Shown: positions 34,420 through 45,432 of the stretch, piece by piece
How positions within the stretch are numbered: the first letter of the stretch is position 1
Layout of the letters: every line of letters starts with the position of its first letter
From: Apoderus coryli
Lineage: Eukaryota; Arthropoda; Insecta; Coleoptera; Attelabidae
NCBI GenBank assembly: GCA_911728435.2
Contig: OU452201.1
Coordinates: 28,458,001 to 28,522,000, forward strand
Direction of reading: 5' to 3'
DNA: 64,000 nucleotides
Program-made: the position numbers and the translations under genes
Notes under the pieces: model-generated
Database searches by the model: none
What the model saw: the letters and a program-made list of their open reading frames with translations, nothing else
What the model was told of the DNA's origin: nothing

Positions 34420-36420
34420 ATTAATAATAATAATATTTATTATTCCAACAGGCTATTGGCCCACTAACAGGAAACAAAAATTACAAATATATTCAAAATA
34501 ATACATATACATAAAACTAAGATTCGTTAATTAAAAATAACTTAAATTACGAGACTAAAAAGAGAAGAAATCAATATTCACAAATCACAGACAAAAATAA
34601 AAAAAAAAACATTTGTCCAATGGAATCACTGAACAGATCAACTTCAGAACTACTAGAAACTGAATTATAACAATTACACATATAAAAAACTGGACTTTGA
34701 CTGAGAACATTAGAATTGGGCGTGCTCAATCTGAAAGTAGGACTACTCCTGACTCCAGGACGCGGAATATGAAAATCCAACATAGACAACAAATACTCAC
34801 AGTCTGTCGTGTTGTGAATTAAATTATACAAAAATTTAACGGAGCTTATACCTCTGCGTAGACTAAGAGAACGCATACCGTATCTGTTCGATAAGTCTTG
34901 ATGACTTGAACCCCTTGCAGGATAAATGTCATCCTCTCTATAAGCCAAGTATTTCAGAAATCGCCTCTGCACAGACTCCAAATCTCCAATATAGCAACCG
35001 TACATATGATTCCAAATTAATGAAGCATACTCCAATCTGCTGCGAACAACTGCATAATAGAGGAGTTTCAAAGTGGTTACACCAAAGTCTCCACCATTCC
35101 GCAACACAAAACCAAGCGCTCTAGAGGCCGACCAAATCATAGAGGAATAATGTGGTGCAAATGTGAATTTGGTATCGAAGACAACACCCAAATCAGTGAC
35201 TTCGGTCACGCGCTTCAGTATATCGTTATTTATTTTATATTGAAAGAGAATTGGGTTCTTACTTCTATGAAACGTCGACATGCAACATTTGGACACATTT
35301 AAAGATAATTTATTAATTCCACACCAGTCATTCACGATATTCAAATTCTCTTGCAACGCTTCGCAATCACTCAAAGAATCCCCCACAGTGAAGAACTTAA
35401 GAACGTCTGCAAAAGCAAGCCTAGAAACACCAATAACCTTGAGCAGGTCAACTATAAATATTAAAAAGAGTAGCGGACCAACGTTAGATCCCTGGGGCAC
35501 CCCGGACTTGGGAATAAATCTATAAAATTTAAAACCTTTATACTCAACAAACTGCGATCTACTGATAAGATAGGACTGAAACAGATGCACTAATGGAACT
35601 GACAATCCGCATGTTCAGAGCTTTGAGAGGAGAACATAGTGGTCTATCCGATCAAAAGCCTTTTGGAACTCAGTATAGATAACGTCCAGCTGCGCTCTAT
35701 TGTTAATGGCAACACATGTCTGGTGTGATAAAACAGACAAATTCGTCGTACATGATCTTCCGGCAATAAAACCATGTTGCTCACTAGCCAATTTTCTTCC
35801 CAGTCGCTGAGAAAGATATACATGGCTAATTATCTCGAATAGGTTAGAGAAATTGCAGAGTATCGATATGGGACGGTAATTAGATATCAAGTTTTATCAC
35901 TCTTCTTTAGCACTGGCGTAATTCTGGCATCCTTCCATATATCAGGGAAACGGCAAGACGCAAGCATGCTTCCGTAAATATGCAATAATCGGGCAGCCAA
36001 AGCACCGATACAATCTTTAACAATAAATGACGGAATTTCATCAGTTCCAGCAGTTAACTTTCGCTTAAGCCTCTTCGCAGCTTTTATAATCATATCATCA
36101 TCAATATGCGGCATTGTAATATGATCCGAGTAAATACGAAAGTCATCCGAAATTACATCCGAGGGTAGATCAGAATCCACATACACGCTCTTGAAAAAAT
36201 CTGCGAACGCATCAACAATCCCACCCGGAGTATCATAGCTAATACCATCGTGAACCATTAACCCTGGTATTCTAGAGTGACCTTTCTTAGTGTTATAAAA
36301 GGACCAGAAATTTTTAGGATCGGTTGCTATATTTCGCTCGACTTCCCTGACAAAGGACAGATAACGTTCACGAATCTGTATTTTTATTAATCATCGCAGT
36401 CTCACAAACTCAGATCGGTA
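34420..36420 (-). pseudogene. Jockey-like LINE ORF2, 5'-truncated, catalytic Asp lost
   Basis: Minus-strand order: a linker with NIATDPKNFWSFYNTKKGHS at about 36290-36400; 35887-36258 (DGISYDTPGGIVDAFADFFK, LTAGTDEIPSFIVKD); 35615-35890 (ISNYRPISILCNFSNLFEI, QHGFIAGRSC, YTEFQKAFDRIDH); and the long last frame 34571-35605 with GVPQGSNVGPLLF and the C-terminal domain (EVTDLGVVFDTKFTF, YYAVVRSRLEYASLIWNH, RRFLKYLAYRED). The catalytic F-A-D-D reads FADV (residues 65-68 of the last frame), so the second Asp is a Val. Two frame breaks separate the three pieces. The 3' end has a TAA-rich tail at 34408-34440 followed by TATTCCAACAGGCTATTGGC. The tail and protein resemble the LINE at 6.9 kb. Confidence 0.92.
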
Positions 36421-36972
36421 ACATTCCATACCAAATTTAATATAGTTTTTATGTGCTTTTTCTTTTGATATTATTGATAATATCCTTAGAGTAGTAATTT
36501 GGAAAACCTCGTTTAACATTTAAATTAAAAAAGAAATATTTATTTTGTATAAAAAAGAATTTGACAGTTGAACACATTTTAAAATAGCAATGTCGTTTAC
36601 AAAAAGGCAATCTAGCAGCATGTCAAAACCAGAGGTGGATATTTGGTCTGGTTCAAAAAATATCGTGCTAGAAAGTAAGGCGAAATTTTCCTTGCTCGAA
36701 AGCAATTATCCAGCACTTTGGAAACAATAGATAAATTTCATATTTTGTTATTTGAATTCTCCCTTATTTGGATATTTTCTGCATTTGGCTATGAATTGAA
36801 TTACTTTGTAATCTTACAAAGTTCCTATCGTTAATTGCTGGCAATGCAGGATACATTGGTTAAATATGCTGCAAGTTCTGGCAATAATTTGACCACATTA
36901 GTAGATATATTGACTAGGCGGGTTCTAGACCGGAAGTGATGTCAGAGCACTGCGGATAGCATATTTACCGTC
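36421..36972. other. Intergenic, nothing recognised
   Basis: AT-rich spacer between the LINE and the polB element. The small frame at 36520-36705 has no recognisable feature. Confidence 0.5.
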
Positions 36973-37248
36973 AGAAGACATCGGTTAACGTCATACAGGG
37001 TATACACAAACAGAATGTTCAAAGTGTTTACACGGTGTCCAAATTTTATACAGCGTGTCTACAAATAGGGTGTCCCAAAAATGTTACAGGGTGTCCAGAG
37101 GGGGTCTTTAGAAGGCGGTTCTTGGGCATTTCGGAAAAAGCATTCTATTTTCTATTGTCTATAAAATAAAGGCATAATAACAAGTGATAAGGTGCATGTT
37201 ATGCGAAAATAACAAGTGATTAGATGGATGTTATTCAAAAAAACAAGA

Positions 37249-37551
37249 TTATGAAGCGTGTGACAATAAGACGTTATTCAAAAACAAGTCTAGGTGATAA
37301 ACTTGAGGTGTGGGAAAAATCCAGAAATTATACAATAACTTTAATATTATTTCATTATTAAATATGATGTAAAATATAATATATCGGGTCTTGTCATATG
37401 TCATTAGTTTGGGTAGTTTCGATCCTACATGTATTCCACGTTCTATAAACAATAACATATCAATATTTGTTAGAAGTTCCAAATTACATTTAGTGTATTT
37501 AAGCATACAATCCCAACTATATCCTGGAAGTGTATAGTACCAAGCACGCAC
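37249..37551 (-). pseudogene. DNA polymerase B (DNA_pol_B_2-type) fragment
   Basis: About 60 residues near the start of this frame (WYYTLPGYSWDCMLKYTKC, then LELLTNIDMLLFIERGI) match a conserved stretch in the protein-primed-type B polymerases of large animal transposons. Similarity fades after residue 50 into non-homologous sequence, and a stop lies just upstream. No catalytic DTD motif is present. It is a relic, not a gene. Confidence 0.65.
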
Positions 37552-38114
37552 AACTCATAATGTGACGCACATGCGAAATCTTTCAAATATATTGATCAGT
37601 AGTAAAATGTCAGTCTTTAAATATAAATTGGAATATGGTTCCAAATTTTGTATATTAAATTCCCTCTAAACACTCTGCTATTTATATGCTGTTTATATTT
37701 CTGCTCACTAATATTACCGTAATTTAATTTATTATAAAATTTACTGATTGATGGTCATACCATCGAATAATAACTATAGATAATAAGGTTCAGTAGACGC
37801 TGAAAACGGAATCGACACTTCGCATTCCCAGCCACATTTCTGGCCCGCTACTGTATATACTATAAGATACTATACTATAACTATAAGTGCTTTATAGACA
37901 GAGATATCAAACGTGCCGACACAAGGTGAAGTACCTGTATAGTATTTTAAACTGTGGTAATACTGTTTCTTTAAGCCTATCCATATAGTTCATATAGTCT
38001 TATCGGAATACCCCTTTAATTGTTTGCAGACTAAACTTGATTTGACAAGCCTGGAAAATCCTTTTTTAAATGTGTAAATTTATTTTTACTTAGAGCTAAA
38101 GCAAGCTCATCTGA

Positions 38115-38420
38115 AAATGCTGCGGGTGGCTTCGACGGGATCATACACTGACGACCGTCGAAGTACAGCTCTGTGGAGCGCCTCTACAAGTTGGATGGGT
38201 GACCGTTTGGGGAGTTTATGGAAACGGACTTAACGGTGGCCCATCTAGGTTGTAGTATGAATGTCGCGTGGTCGGTAACCGTTTGGAGGGTTTGTTAAAG
38301 ACGGACCTGACGGTGACCCATCTAGGCTGATTAATGAATGTTGCGTGGAATGATAGTGAGTGCAATATGGTTCGGAAAAGACACCATAAGTCTTTCAAGG
38401 CTGAAGTACGCCATTTGTAC
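38115..38420 (+). repeat. Tandem unit of about 80 bp with 5S-rRNA-like segment, inside the polB element
   Basis: TTGGATGGGTGACCGTTTGG (38193-38212) followed by AACGGACTTAACGGTGGCCC and CATCTAGG is repeated about 75 bp on as GTCGGTAACCGTTTGG..AGACGGACCTGACGG..CCATCTAGG. The first resembles the box C part of 5S rRNA, though the rest of 5S is not present. A related segment (GAGTAACCGTTTGG...CATCCTCTAGG) lies in the 3' region of the LINE at 58250-58320. It is most likely a retroelement 3' tail inserted between the two polymerase relics. Confidence 0.45.
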
Positions 38421-39429
38421 ACGCCGGGGGCTATAATTAGAATTACCGAGTTGTGCGAATGGAGGACCAGAAGGATGACAAAAAAAAAACTTAAATGAAT
38501 CCATAAATCTATATTTTATATCATCATTTTGACTAAATTGTGTAGATGAAATGAATCTCTCATTATTCATTGGCAACACTGCAATATTTCGAGTATTCGC
38601 GGCAAGCTTTACAAGAATAAATTTAAAATCATAATTATTTCCATTGTGATAGCTGATTGTAAGAACTAATTGTTTTTTATAGTTTAAATTACAACTCCGA
38701 TAAGCATATCTAAATTAATTTTACAAATGTCGCATGTCTTAGCACCTATTGATTTAACATGCGCAATCATAGCATAATATTCTTTATTTTAGAATTAATA
38801 TTTTCCGACATTACTTACAATTCATTTACAAACCACTCTACACCCGCATACGACTTGAATGTAATGTGATAATTTAGGCTGTATGCGTCTGATATCGTCG
38901 CGTCCTTGTTTGCAATTCTGTATCGTTAGTATAAAAATAGATTAAATGCCACCAGAAATGTCAAACGGTGCTTTTTGTTTAAACATATATATTAATTATT
39001 ACATCTCACACCTGGATCTTTGGGAAATGAAATCTGAGAATGATTTAATTTTTCACAATCAATGTAGTGTGCTTCTAATTTATTGTGTGCATGAAAATAA
39101 CAATGACATCGCTCGCAAATAAAAATTTTTTCCGTTGGTTTTTATTTAGTTGGAAAGATACAAGTCGCGATAAATCCTTAATCTATGCATAGTGATATTT
39201 AATAGTCTCATCATTGTGATTAGTATCCACTTCATCATTATTTGTCTTATATTTTTGTTTTTGTTTTGGAAAATATTTATTTTGAATGATTAATAAATTA
39301 ACATTGATATATATCATATTTAATTTTTCAAACTTTGAAATATCTTTAATTTTTTACAGGAAATTGAATATTAGTAAAATCTAGCTTAGATGAGTAGTGA
39401 GAGTAAGAAGAAACACGATAGGAACGTAA

Positions 39430-39960
39430 TGTTTTCAGTATGATAAAGCGCATTCATAATATTCCACGCAAAACATGCATTGTCATCGCTTTTTACATTC
39501 ACATGTTTATTTGCAATAGAAGTAGGCAGTCTAATGAAAGAACAGATGCCAGGTCTTATACCAAGATTATTAATGTTTACTTCGAGAAATATGATTTTGT
39601 TTCAAGCCTAGGACTATTCTTTTTTTGGAATTCCTCACTTTTAGCTAATAGTTCATCTAAAAAATTTTCACTAAACCACATCGGTACCTAGCCGTATCTA
39701 TAATAGCGTTTTTTGTGCGAAAATATTTATAATTTAAAACTTCTTCAGTTCTAAAGGGTTTTATATATTGTGAACACAATGTTGTATTATCTTTTAACAT
39801 TTGATGTTGTTTTATTACATTTTTGATTCTCGATTTAAAAAGGAAAAACGCATCGTTTTCAAATAGTAATATATCTTTATGTTTTAAATTCATAACTATC
39901 TCATTTCTAATACGCCTATTCAATTCTGAATGTACTTCTTCCCATCTAACTCTATAGCTT
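39430..39960 (-). pseudogene. N-terminal part of the polB element polyprotein, broken
   Basis: Minus-strand pieces, in order: YRVRWEEVHSELNRRIRNEI and YIKPFRTEEVLNYKYFRTKN (39657-39960); MWFSENFLDELLAKSEEFQK (about 39565-39680, another frame); and PTSIANKHVNVKSDDNACFA followed by WNIMNALYHTEN (39430-39520, a third frame). These three segments, in this order, are the conserved region that precedes the polymerase B domain in many insect polB transposon proteins. At least two frameshifts separate them. This piece lies upstream of the fragment at 37.2-37.6 kb in the same orientation, which supports a single ancestral gene. Confidence 0.65.
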
Positions 39961-40621
39961 CTTTTTTATTTTAACCCACCCCTTTACTTATTCGATATTA
40001 ACAAAATAAAACGTTTTAAATGTTCAATACAATTTTGAAGTTTATTTCCTACTATCTAAGTTAAAATCTGATTAATGCATTTGTTATAATAATTAGTAGA
40101 ATATTTAATTGAATATGTTTTCTCCAATTTGATTTCATATAATTGTTTTCATTCAATAATTCTGGTAGTTGCATATCAAACACTTTTTGTTTACTAATAC
40201 TATTCTCGTAAATTGCTTTCATCAACTCACACTGTATTGTTGCTGCTGCTCCTCACCCCCTAGAGGAAAACCCCGATTTCGTATTTTTAAAAGATGTATG
40301 CAATGTTTTTGAAAAATATGCATCTTATCACTTGTTATTTTCGCACGCTTCATGATCTTGTTTTTCAATAACATCCACCTTATTACTTATTTTTGCATGC
40401 ATCATAATCAGGTTTGTCAATAACATCCACCTTATCGGTTGTTATTTTCTTATGTCTTTATTTTATAGACTATAGGAAATAGAATGCTTTTTTCCAAAAA
40501 AAAACCCCTTCTGAAGACCCCCTCTGTAACATTTTTTTGCGACGCCCTGTTTATGAACCCCCTCTATAGAATTTAGACACCCTGTTTGTGGACACCCTGT
40601 ATGGTATCAACCGATGTCTTT

Positions 40622-41484
40622 ACACCGGTGCTAAGATTCATTATCGACTTATTCAGACATAATAACATCCTTATTTTAAATAAAACTTGCTGTATATTTT
40701 AAGTCTATCATGCAGTTAATTTCATTAGCTTCCAAACAGGATTTATTAAGTCTAAATAGTAAATTGAACATCATATAGATAAAGGATATGAAAAACTTAA
40801 AAAAAAAAGTTCTAGCCAATACATTAACTTTAAGCAGTTCGAACGAGTATTTTTTCTTATTTGAAATAAAACATTCTCTCTTGTATGTTCGATTTACTAT
40901 GTTTACAAAATTATTCTTTAACTCATTCATCATATAAAAGTTTAGCTTCAAAAGCACAGAGAAACTACAAATGCATCAGTTTTTTGATAAGTTTGGGTTT
41001 AACTTATAACAAAATTTATCGAACTAAACTAAATTTAATTCCAGAAAAACCACTTTATTTTCTCTTCTCTCCGCATAAAAACTTCTTCACTTCCATTTTA
41101 CTTTAGGAATATACGGAATATTGGATTAGCCGAGGGGTTACGGAAAAGCTTTTATTGCGTTCAATTCCTTAGCGTTATTTGTAGGTATATTAAAATAGCA
41201 GCCACATTTACATGGTTTCGTATACTTACACGCACAACGAGGATGAGCTAAATTAATTAGTTGTTTAATGGCACGACTCTCTTAATAAGCATGCTAATTA
41301 ATAACAACTAGAAGTAAACTTTAATTGGAATTAATGGAACTCTTGCATATTATTAAATCATATATGTGGGACCTAATCAAATTTGTGATGAAACTTTCTC
41401 GGATATATGTATGCAAATTTAGATGTGGAAGGAATAATACAGAGATAGACAGATACATTATTATTCAATAAGATTATACATAAT
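40622..41484. other. Non-coding stretch with TAAT-rich cluster
   Basis: No gene. 41240-41330 is dense in TAAT/ATTA core words (AAATTAATTAGTTGTTTAAT, GCTAATTAATAACAACTAG), the kind of composition seen in homeodomain-bound enhancers, but AT-richness alone could produce it. Confidence 0.35.
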
Positions 41485-41651
41485 AGCTCTTATTCACTTC
41501 TAATCTCCAACCAAAACAGAGTTCAAGTCCGTGAATATTTTCTCAAAGTCAAAACAAGTGTAAAATATGCCATGTGTATTTACATGCATTGAAATATTCA
41601 GCGCAGTGCAACGTTTACTTTTGTTGAGGCTGCTTCCAAGGGAAAAGAAAA

Positions 41652-41890
41652 TTCGGTTGTGTCGCTCCAAAACTTTCCCGACAAGAGATAATATAATCAA
41701 AAATATTTGACCTGCGTAACGAAACAGAATTTTAATAATTAATATTATTATTGTATTATTTTCTTATTTCCAATAAACTAACGTAACAAACTAACTAATT
41801 TATTCAAAAATTAGAAAAAAATATTGCCAGCGCTGGGATACCAACCCAGAACCTTCCGCATGTGAATCGCACGCTCTATCGATGACGCCA
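41652..41890 (-). repeat. tRNA-derived SINE, copy 3 (with tRNA head)
   Basis: Inverted orientation. The body (GGTTGTGTCGCTCC, ATTTGACCTGCGTAACGAAA, CAATAAACTAACGTAACAAAC) is followed by the head, whose inverse contains box B (GGGTTGGTATCC, one to two changes from consensus) and GAGCGTGCGATTCACATGCG. Sequence before it, 41485-41590, recurs at 59885-59970, and sequence after it (GGTCCAACTACCTAAGTGGT) recurs after copy 4, so the copied unit may be longer than the SINE. Confidence 0.8.
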
Positions 41891-41961
41891 AAAAACCTTT
41901 ATCAAATTAGTGTATTATATTCTAATAAGAGTTGTAGGGTCCAACTACCTAAGTGGTGAAA

Positions 41962-42340
41962 TTTCGAACGCAATTTTCTCGAGAGTTATGGGGGAAAGAT
42001 CGAAAGTAACCTATCGCTGTAAAGCAAAATGCTTTCAAATGATGTATCACTCGACCCCTACTCCTATTTGAAAATTTGGCGGTTGTGTCCACCCCTATTA
42101 CAGGGCTGAAGCCATTTTAACCAAAAAATAATGGGTTCAACCTAGGAATCCGACAAACTCATACACCAAAATGTTACTCAATTGGTTAAACCGTTTAGGC
42201 GCTATCGTGGCAGAATACAGACAGACACAGATACGGACGCACAGACAGACACACACAGAGACACACCGACTTCCATCTGGAAATGGTCTTAATCGTCTCA
42301 AGGAACTTGAAAATGGTTATATATATATGTGCGGGAAAGT
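41962..42340 (+). repeat. Dispersed repeat (called R2 here), copy 1
   Basis: Starts at CGCAATTTTCTCGAGAGTTA and includes TCAATTGGTTAAACCGTTTA, GGCGCTATCGTGGCAGAATA, a run of ACAGACAG and CATCTGGAAATGGTCTTAAT. The same string of words occurs at 51766-52053 (direct) and 46942-47180 (inverted). No coding sequence and no terminal repeat are obvious; the class is unknown. Confidence 0.75.
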
Positions 42341-43129
42341 AAAAGATGTGTGTGCTTTTTTATGGAAATCTACTCGCCTAAACAATATACCAACTTGCTA
42401 GGAACAACATATTATTCTCCGCTGCCAGACTTTTTTTGAAAATTTCAACACAACCATTTTCCAGCAGATTTTCCTCCAGAAACCCACATAATACACAATA
42501 TATTTACACATAGAATATGATATGATACTACTTTTCCCAATAAATAAAATTTTTTTAACAAGTCTTATGACTTCAACTTCGCCTTTTGTAAACTTTTTAT
42601 GTTTTGCAATAAATAAATAAAATGAAATCAATAAACACAGGCAGGCAGAATATTTGTGTAGCGTGTTGGTTCGGGGATCGGATCGGATAGGCATGACATA
42701 AATACTAGGGCTAACAGAATGTTTACAGTACCAAGACAGCACTCTGCCCAATACCAGAGATCTTTTCATTATAACGTAATTCATTTTTATATTAAGTTTC
42801 AACAAAACATAAGAAGTTTACCTAGTTTTGAAAGATTTTGAAAATGTCTTAAGGACTGGCTGAATAATGGCACGTATTATTATCATTTATTTTGGGCGAA
42901 ATTTGTTTATAAATGGATTTCAGTCATTCAAAAAAATATATACCTACTTACTAACATTTTTTAGTTTTAAATTATTTTCATTATGATGGTAATTAAACTC
43001 ATATTTACTTTTCGCTGATTCCAGTAGAAACTGTATGCTTATGCTAATTTAATACTCCAATGGAGTAATACAGTTTATGAAAATATGCCAATTAATAACA
43101 AACTACGTGAAGGAAATTATTTTTCTTAC
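42341..43129 (-). other. Probable intron of the host gene at 43.1-44.2 kb
   Basis: The exon at 43130-44203 ends in a consensus donor reading toward lower coordinates, so this stretch is transcribed as intron if the model is right. I see no further exon of the gene here. The 135-codon frame at 42398-42805 has no recognisable domain. Confidence 0.4.
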
Positions 43130-44203
43130 CTCCATACTCTTCTCAGCCTCCAGCATCTGCTTAATGGTATCATAAACTGATGGCGAACGCTTTTTATCGA
43201 TTTCATTGTTGTTGCTGTTAGACATCATTTCCAAAACAGAGTTCGAAAACGGATGGCGAACTGGTGTCGCTGGTCTCATCATAACCTCCTCTTTCTGACC
43301 TCGGGAGTCTCGTTTAGGTGCTTCAGTTGATGTTGTTGTTGACAAAGTAGTTTGCTTTTCTTTCACTACTGGCTTTCTGTCTGTATATACCATGACACCT
43401 TGTGGTTTATTATCTGAGCTGCGTTTAGTATCAGTGCTCAAAAATGTTTTATCCTGATACCAATGCATTTCGTGTTGATTATCGTTCTTGTCACGATTAC
43501 GTAATTTTCTTGCATTTTTTTGTTTTACCAACTCTTTTAATTCCCGTACATCTTCATCATCTTTTACTGCCGACGTATCGTAACTGTCATCATATTTTCC
43601 CAAATTATCGTACTCCTCTTCATATTGGTCATAATAACCCTGCTGATCATTCTGCTTACTTGAATCCTGATATGCTTGTTGTAACATTAAATTTCTTAAA
43701 AATGCAGCATTAGCTTCATCTATAATCTCATCTTCCTTATTACCATCAGCATTCTCATAGCGAATCTCATGACCAATGGGCTGACTTCGCTCCCGTTCTT
43801 CTCGTTCAGCCTCTTGGATAGTTTCTTCTTGAAGATCAACTGACGGGTCGATATCATATCCATAATAACCGTAATTTGATCGTGTCATGGCTGGTTCTTG
43901 GTAATAGTATGGCAACACAGCTTGGTACACTTCATATTTAGATGTCCTTGCCGGAGCATAATATAATGGGTACGCAGTTTGTGGATAAATGTATTCTTCT
44001 TGCGTATATGGATACAATTTGTAGTAATTCAGTGGATATCTTTGAGTTCTCAGCATAGAGTCGTATGGGTCAAAAGTAGAAGATCGTCGACGACCAGATG
44101 ATCTACCATATCGTTCAGTGCCGTAGATAGGATTCGTATATATAAGTGGCATCAGATTTAAAATGACCAACAGGAGGTTTGTTAGTGCAGGAATGTGTTG
44201 GGT
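43130..44203 (-). CDS. Internal coding exon of a host gene: Tyr-rich, probably secreted precursor protein
   Basis: A 1074-bp exon, 358 codons, phase 0 at both ends. The acceptor (minus) is TTTTCTTTTGTTACAG|ACC at 44203 and the donor ATGGAG|GTAAGA at 43130; the open frame runs through both sites. The first residues (IPALTNLLLVILNLMPLIYT) form a hydrophobic signal-peptide-like segment, so a short upstream exon probably supplies the start Met. Then come a Tyr/Pro-rich region (YPLNYYKLYPYTQEEYIYPQ), an acidic region (LQEETIQEAEREERERSQPI), a Gln/Tyr/Glu-rich stretch, a Lys/Arg-rich segment and a Ser/Asn-rich tail. Dibasic sites (GRRRSS, DTKRSS, APKRDS, DKKRSP) suggest processing by prohormone convertases, as in insect neuropeptide-like precursors. 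That role is inference. I do not recognise the gene. Codon use and composition differ clearly from the surrounding AT-rich DNA. Confidence 0.8.
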
Positions 44204-45432
44204 CTGTAACAAAAGAAAATACATACAGTCATGCATTCTATTCTGAATTTGATATAAATTGCTAATGTTGAATTGATTTTGGTAAAAATACTAATTCTAC
44301 AACAAAAGCTGTCTATTCGGGAGTGGAGTAAATTCTATTTAATAGGGACAAAAGTCAATCCTCCACGAAATAAATCAAATATATTAATCTACCAAACATG
44401 TTTCGGGCGTCAAGCATCAGTGGATATATTATTATTAGAGAACATGGCAATGTTCAGAATTAGTACAGTAATGTATTCAGGTCTGAAAACAAGAACACGA
44501 CATTGTACTTTTCACATTATTGAGTCTGACAAGAGTTGCCGATGATTTGGACCGCCAAATAGGATACATATTTTTGTATTTTTTCAAAATTTGTGGATTG
44601 TAATTTAAAAATTTTGAATTTGGACACTTTTTTCAATTTGATTTTATACACTTTTTTCAAATCAATACTACTTAATATTAATTAAATATATATATATATA
44701 TATATATATACTTAGTTGAATATCTTTGTTTGTATATATATATATATATATTTACTAGGATATCCCAACAAAATAAATTATTAAAGCTTCCATATAATAA
44801 ACAAAGTCATTTTTGAAATAAAATTCAAAATATTGCACATTATTATATTAACTATCTTTAGAATTACAAGCAACTATATAGAGTCGTATGTAAAATAAGG
44901 CAGTTGACTGCCACCTCCGGTATAACAGGAGGTACTAGATTATTGAAAACATTTTAGCCGAATTGGCCCCGTCGACCTAAGTACAACACCTGATGTTCAG
45001 ATTATTCCACTGTGTAGTTTCTGCATAATCGATGGAAATCCTTCCCAGTGAGACACTCGCTATAGCTAACTACACATTACGCCTTTTCTTAATCTGTATA
45101 CACATAATATATGACACGTACTTTATAACTTTCATACTTGTAAGTGGGTCAAAGATTATTGCTGACATTAGAAAACTATCTGCAACACTTTGGACTTATT
45201 TCAAGACGCTTTTTACTTCATTTCATAAATCCAAATTTAAGTTTTATCGATGAAATTTGGTTTGCTATTACGCTATTGATTCAGAAAAACTTTGATAGAT
45301 GTTTGAAAAAAAAATGTGATCGATGCGCCATTAAACAATGGAATCAAATTATTTATGTCATTTTAAATTACAGCTTTGAAACAATGAAATCCTTCTAGAG
45401 TGGACACAAAATCATAATACAGTGTTTCATAA
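44204..45432. other. Upstream intron or flank of the host gene; TA microsatellites
   Basis: Two (TA)n runs lie at about 44690-44712 and 44735-44753. A palindrome-like CACCTCCGGTATAACAGGAGGT at about 44913 resembles the CCGGTATAACCGG motif of the composite transposon arms. No upstream coding exon could be identified. Confidence 0.5.

Larger units (their letters stand above)
36973..40621 (-). mobile_element. 3.65-kb element with about 300-bp terminal inverted repeats and DNA polymerase B relics
   Basis: The left arm (36973-37265) starts AGAAGACATCGGTTAACGTC-ATACAGGG; the right arm (40315-40621) is its inverse (AAAGACATCGGTTGATACCATACAGGG). Both contain degenerate repeats of CAGGGTGTC, a G-run (AGAGGGGGTCTT), and repeated words AACAAGTGATAAGGTG and GGATGTTATT. 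The interior carries two minus-strand relics of a polymerase B-type polyprotein in collinear order (39430-39960, then 37249-37551). The structure fits a deleted Polinton/Maverick-like or other polB-encoding element. No integrase, capsid or packaging gene is visible, so the exact class is open. Confidence 0.7.

Noticed and set aside
37010..37100. Tandem CAGGGTGTC words as a separate satellite
   Set aside because: They lie within both inverted arms of the polB element and are part of its termini.
38193..38240. 5S rRNA gene
   Set aside because: Only the box C-like part matches; boxes A and the 5' half are missing and the unit is tandemly repeated with divergence.
42398..42805. 135-codon minus frame as a gene
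   Set aside because: No domain, low-complexity AT-driven composition and no splice or promoter context; it lies in the probable intron of the host gene.
44688..44753. CRISPR-like or structured repeat array
   Set aside because: It is simple (TA)n microsatellite; the organism is a eukaryote and no array with spacers exists anywhere in the window.
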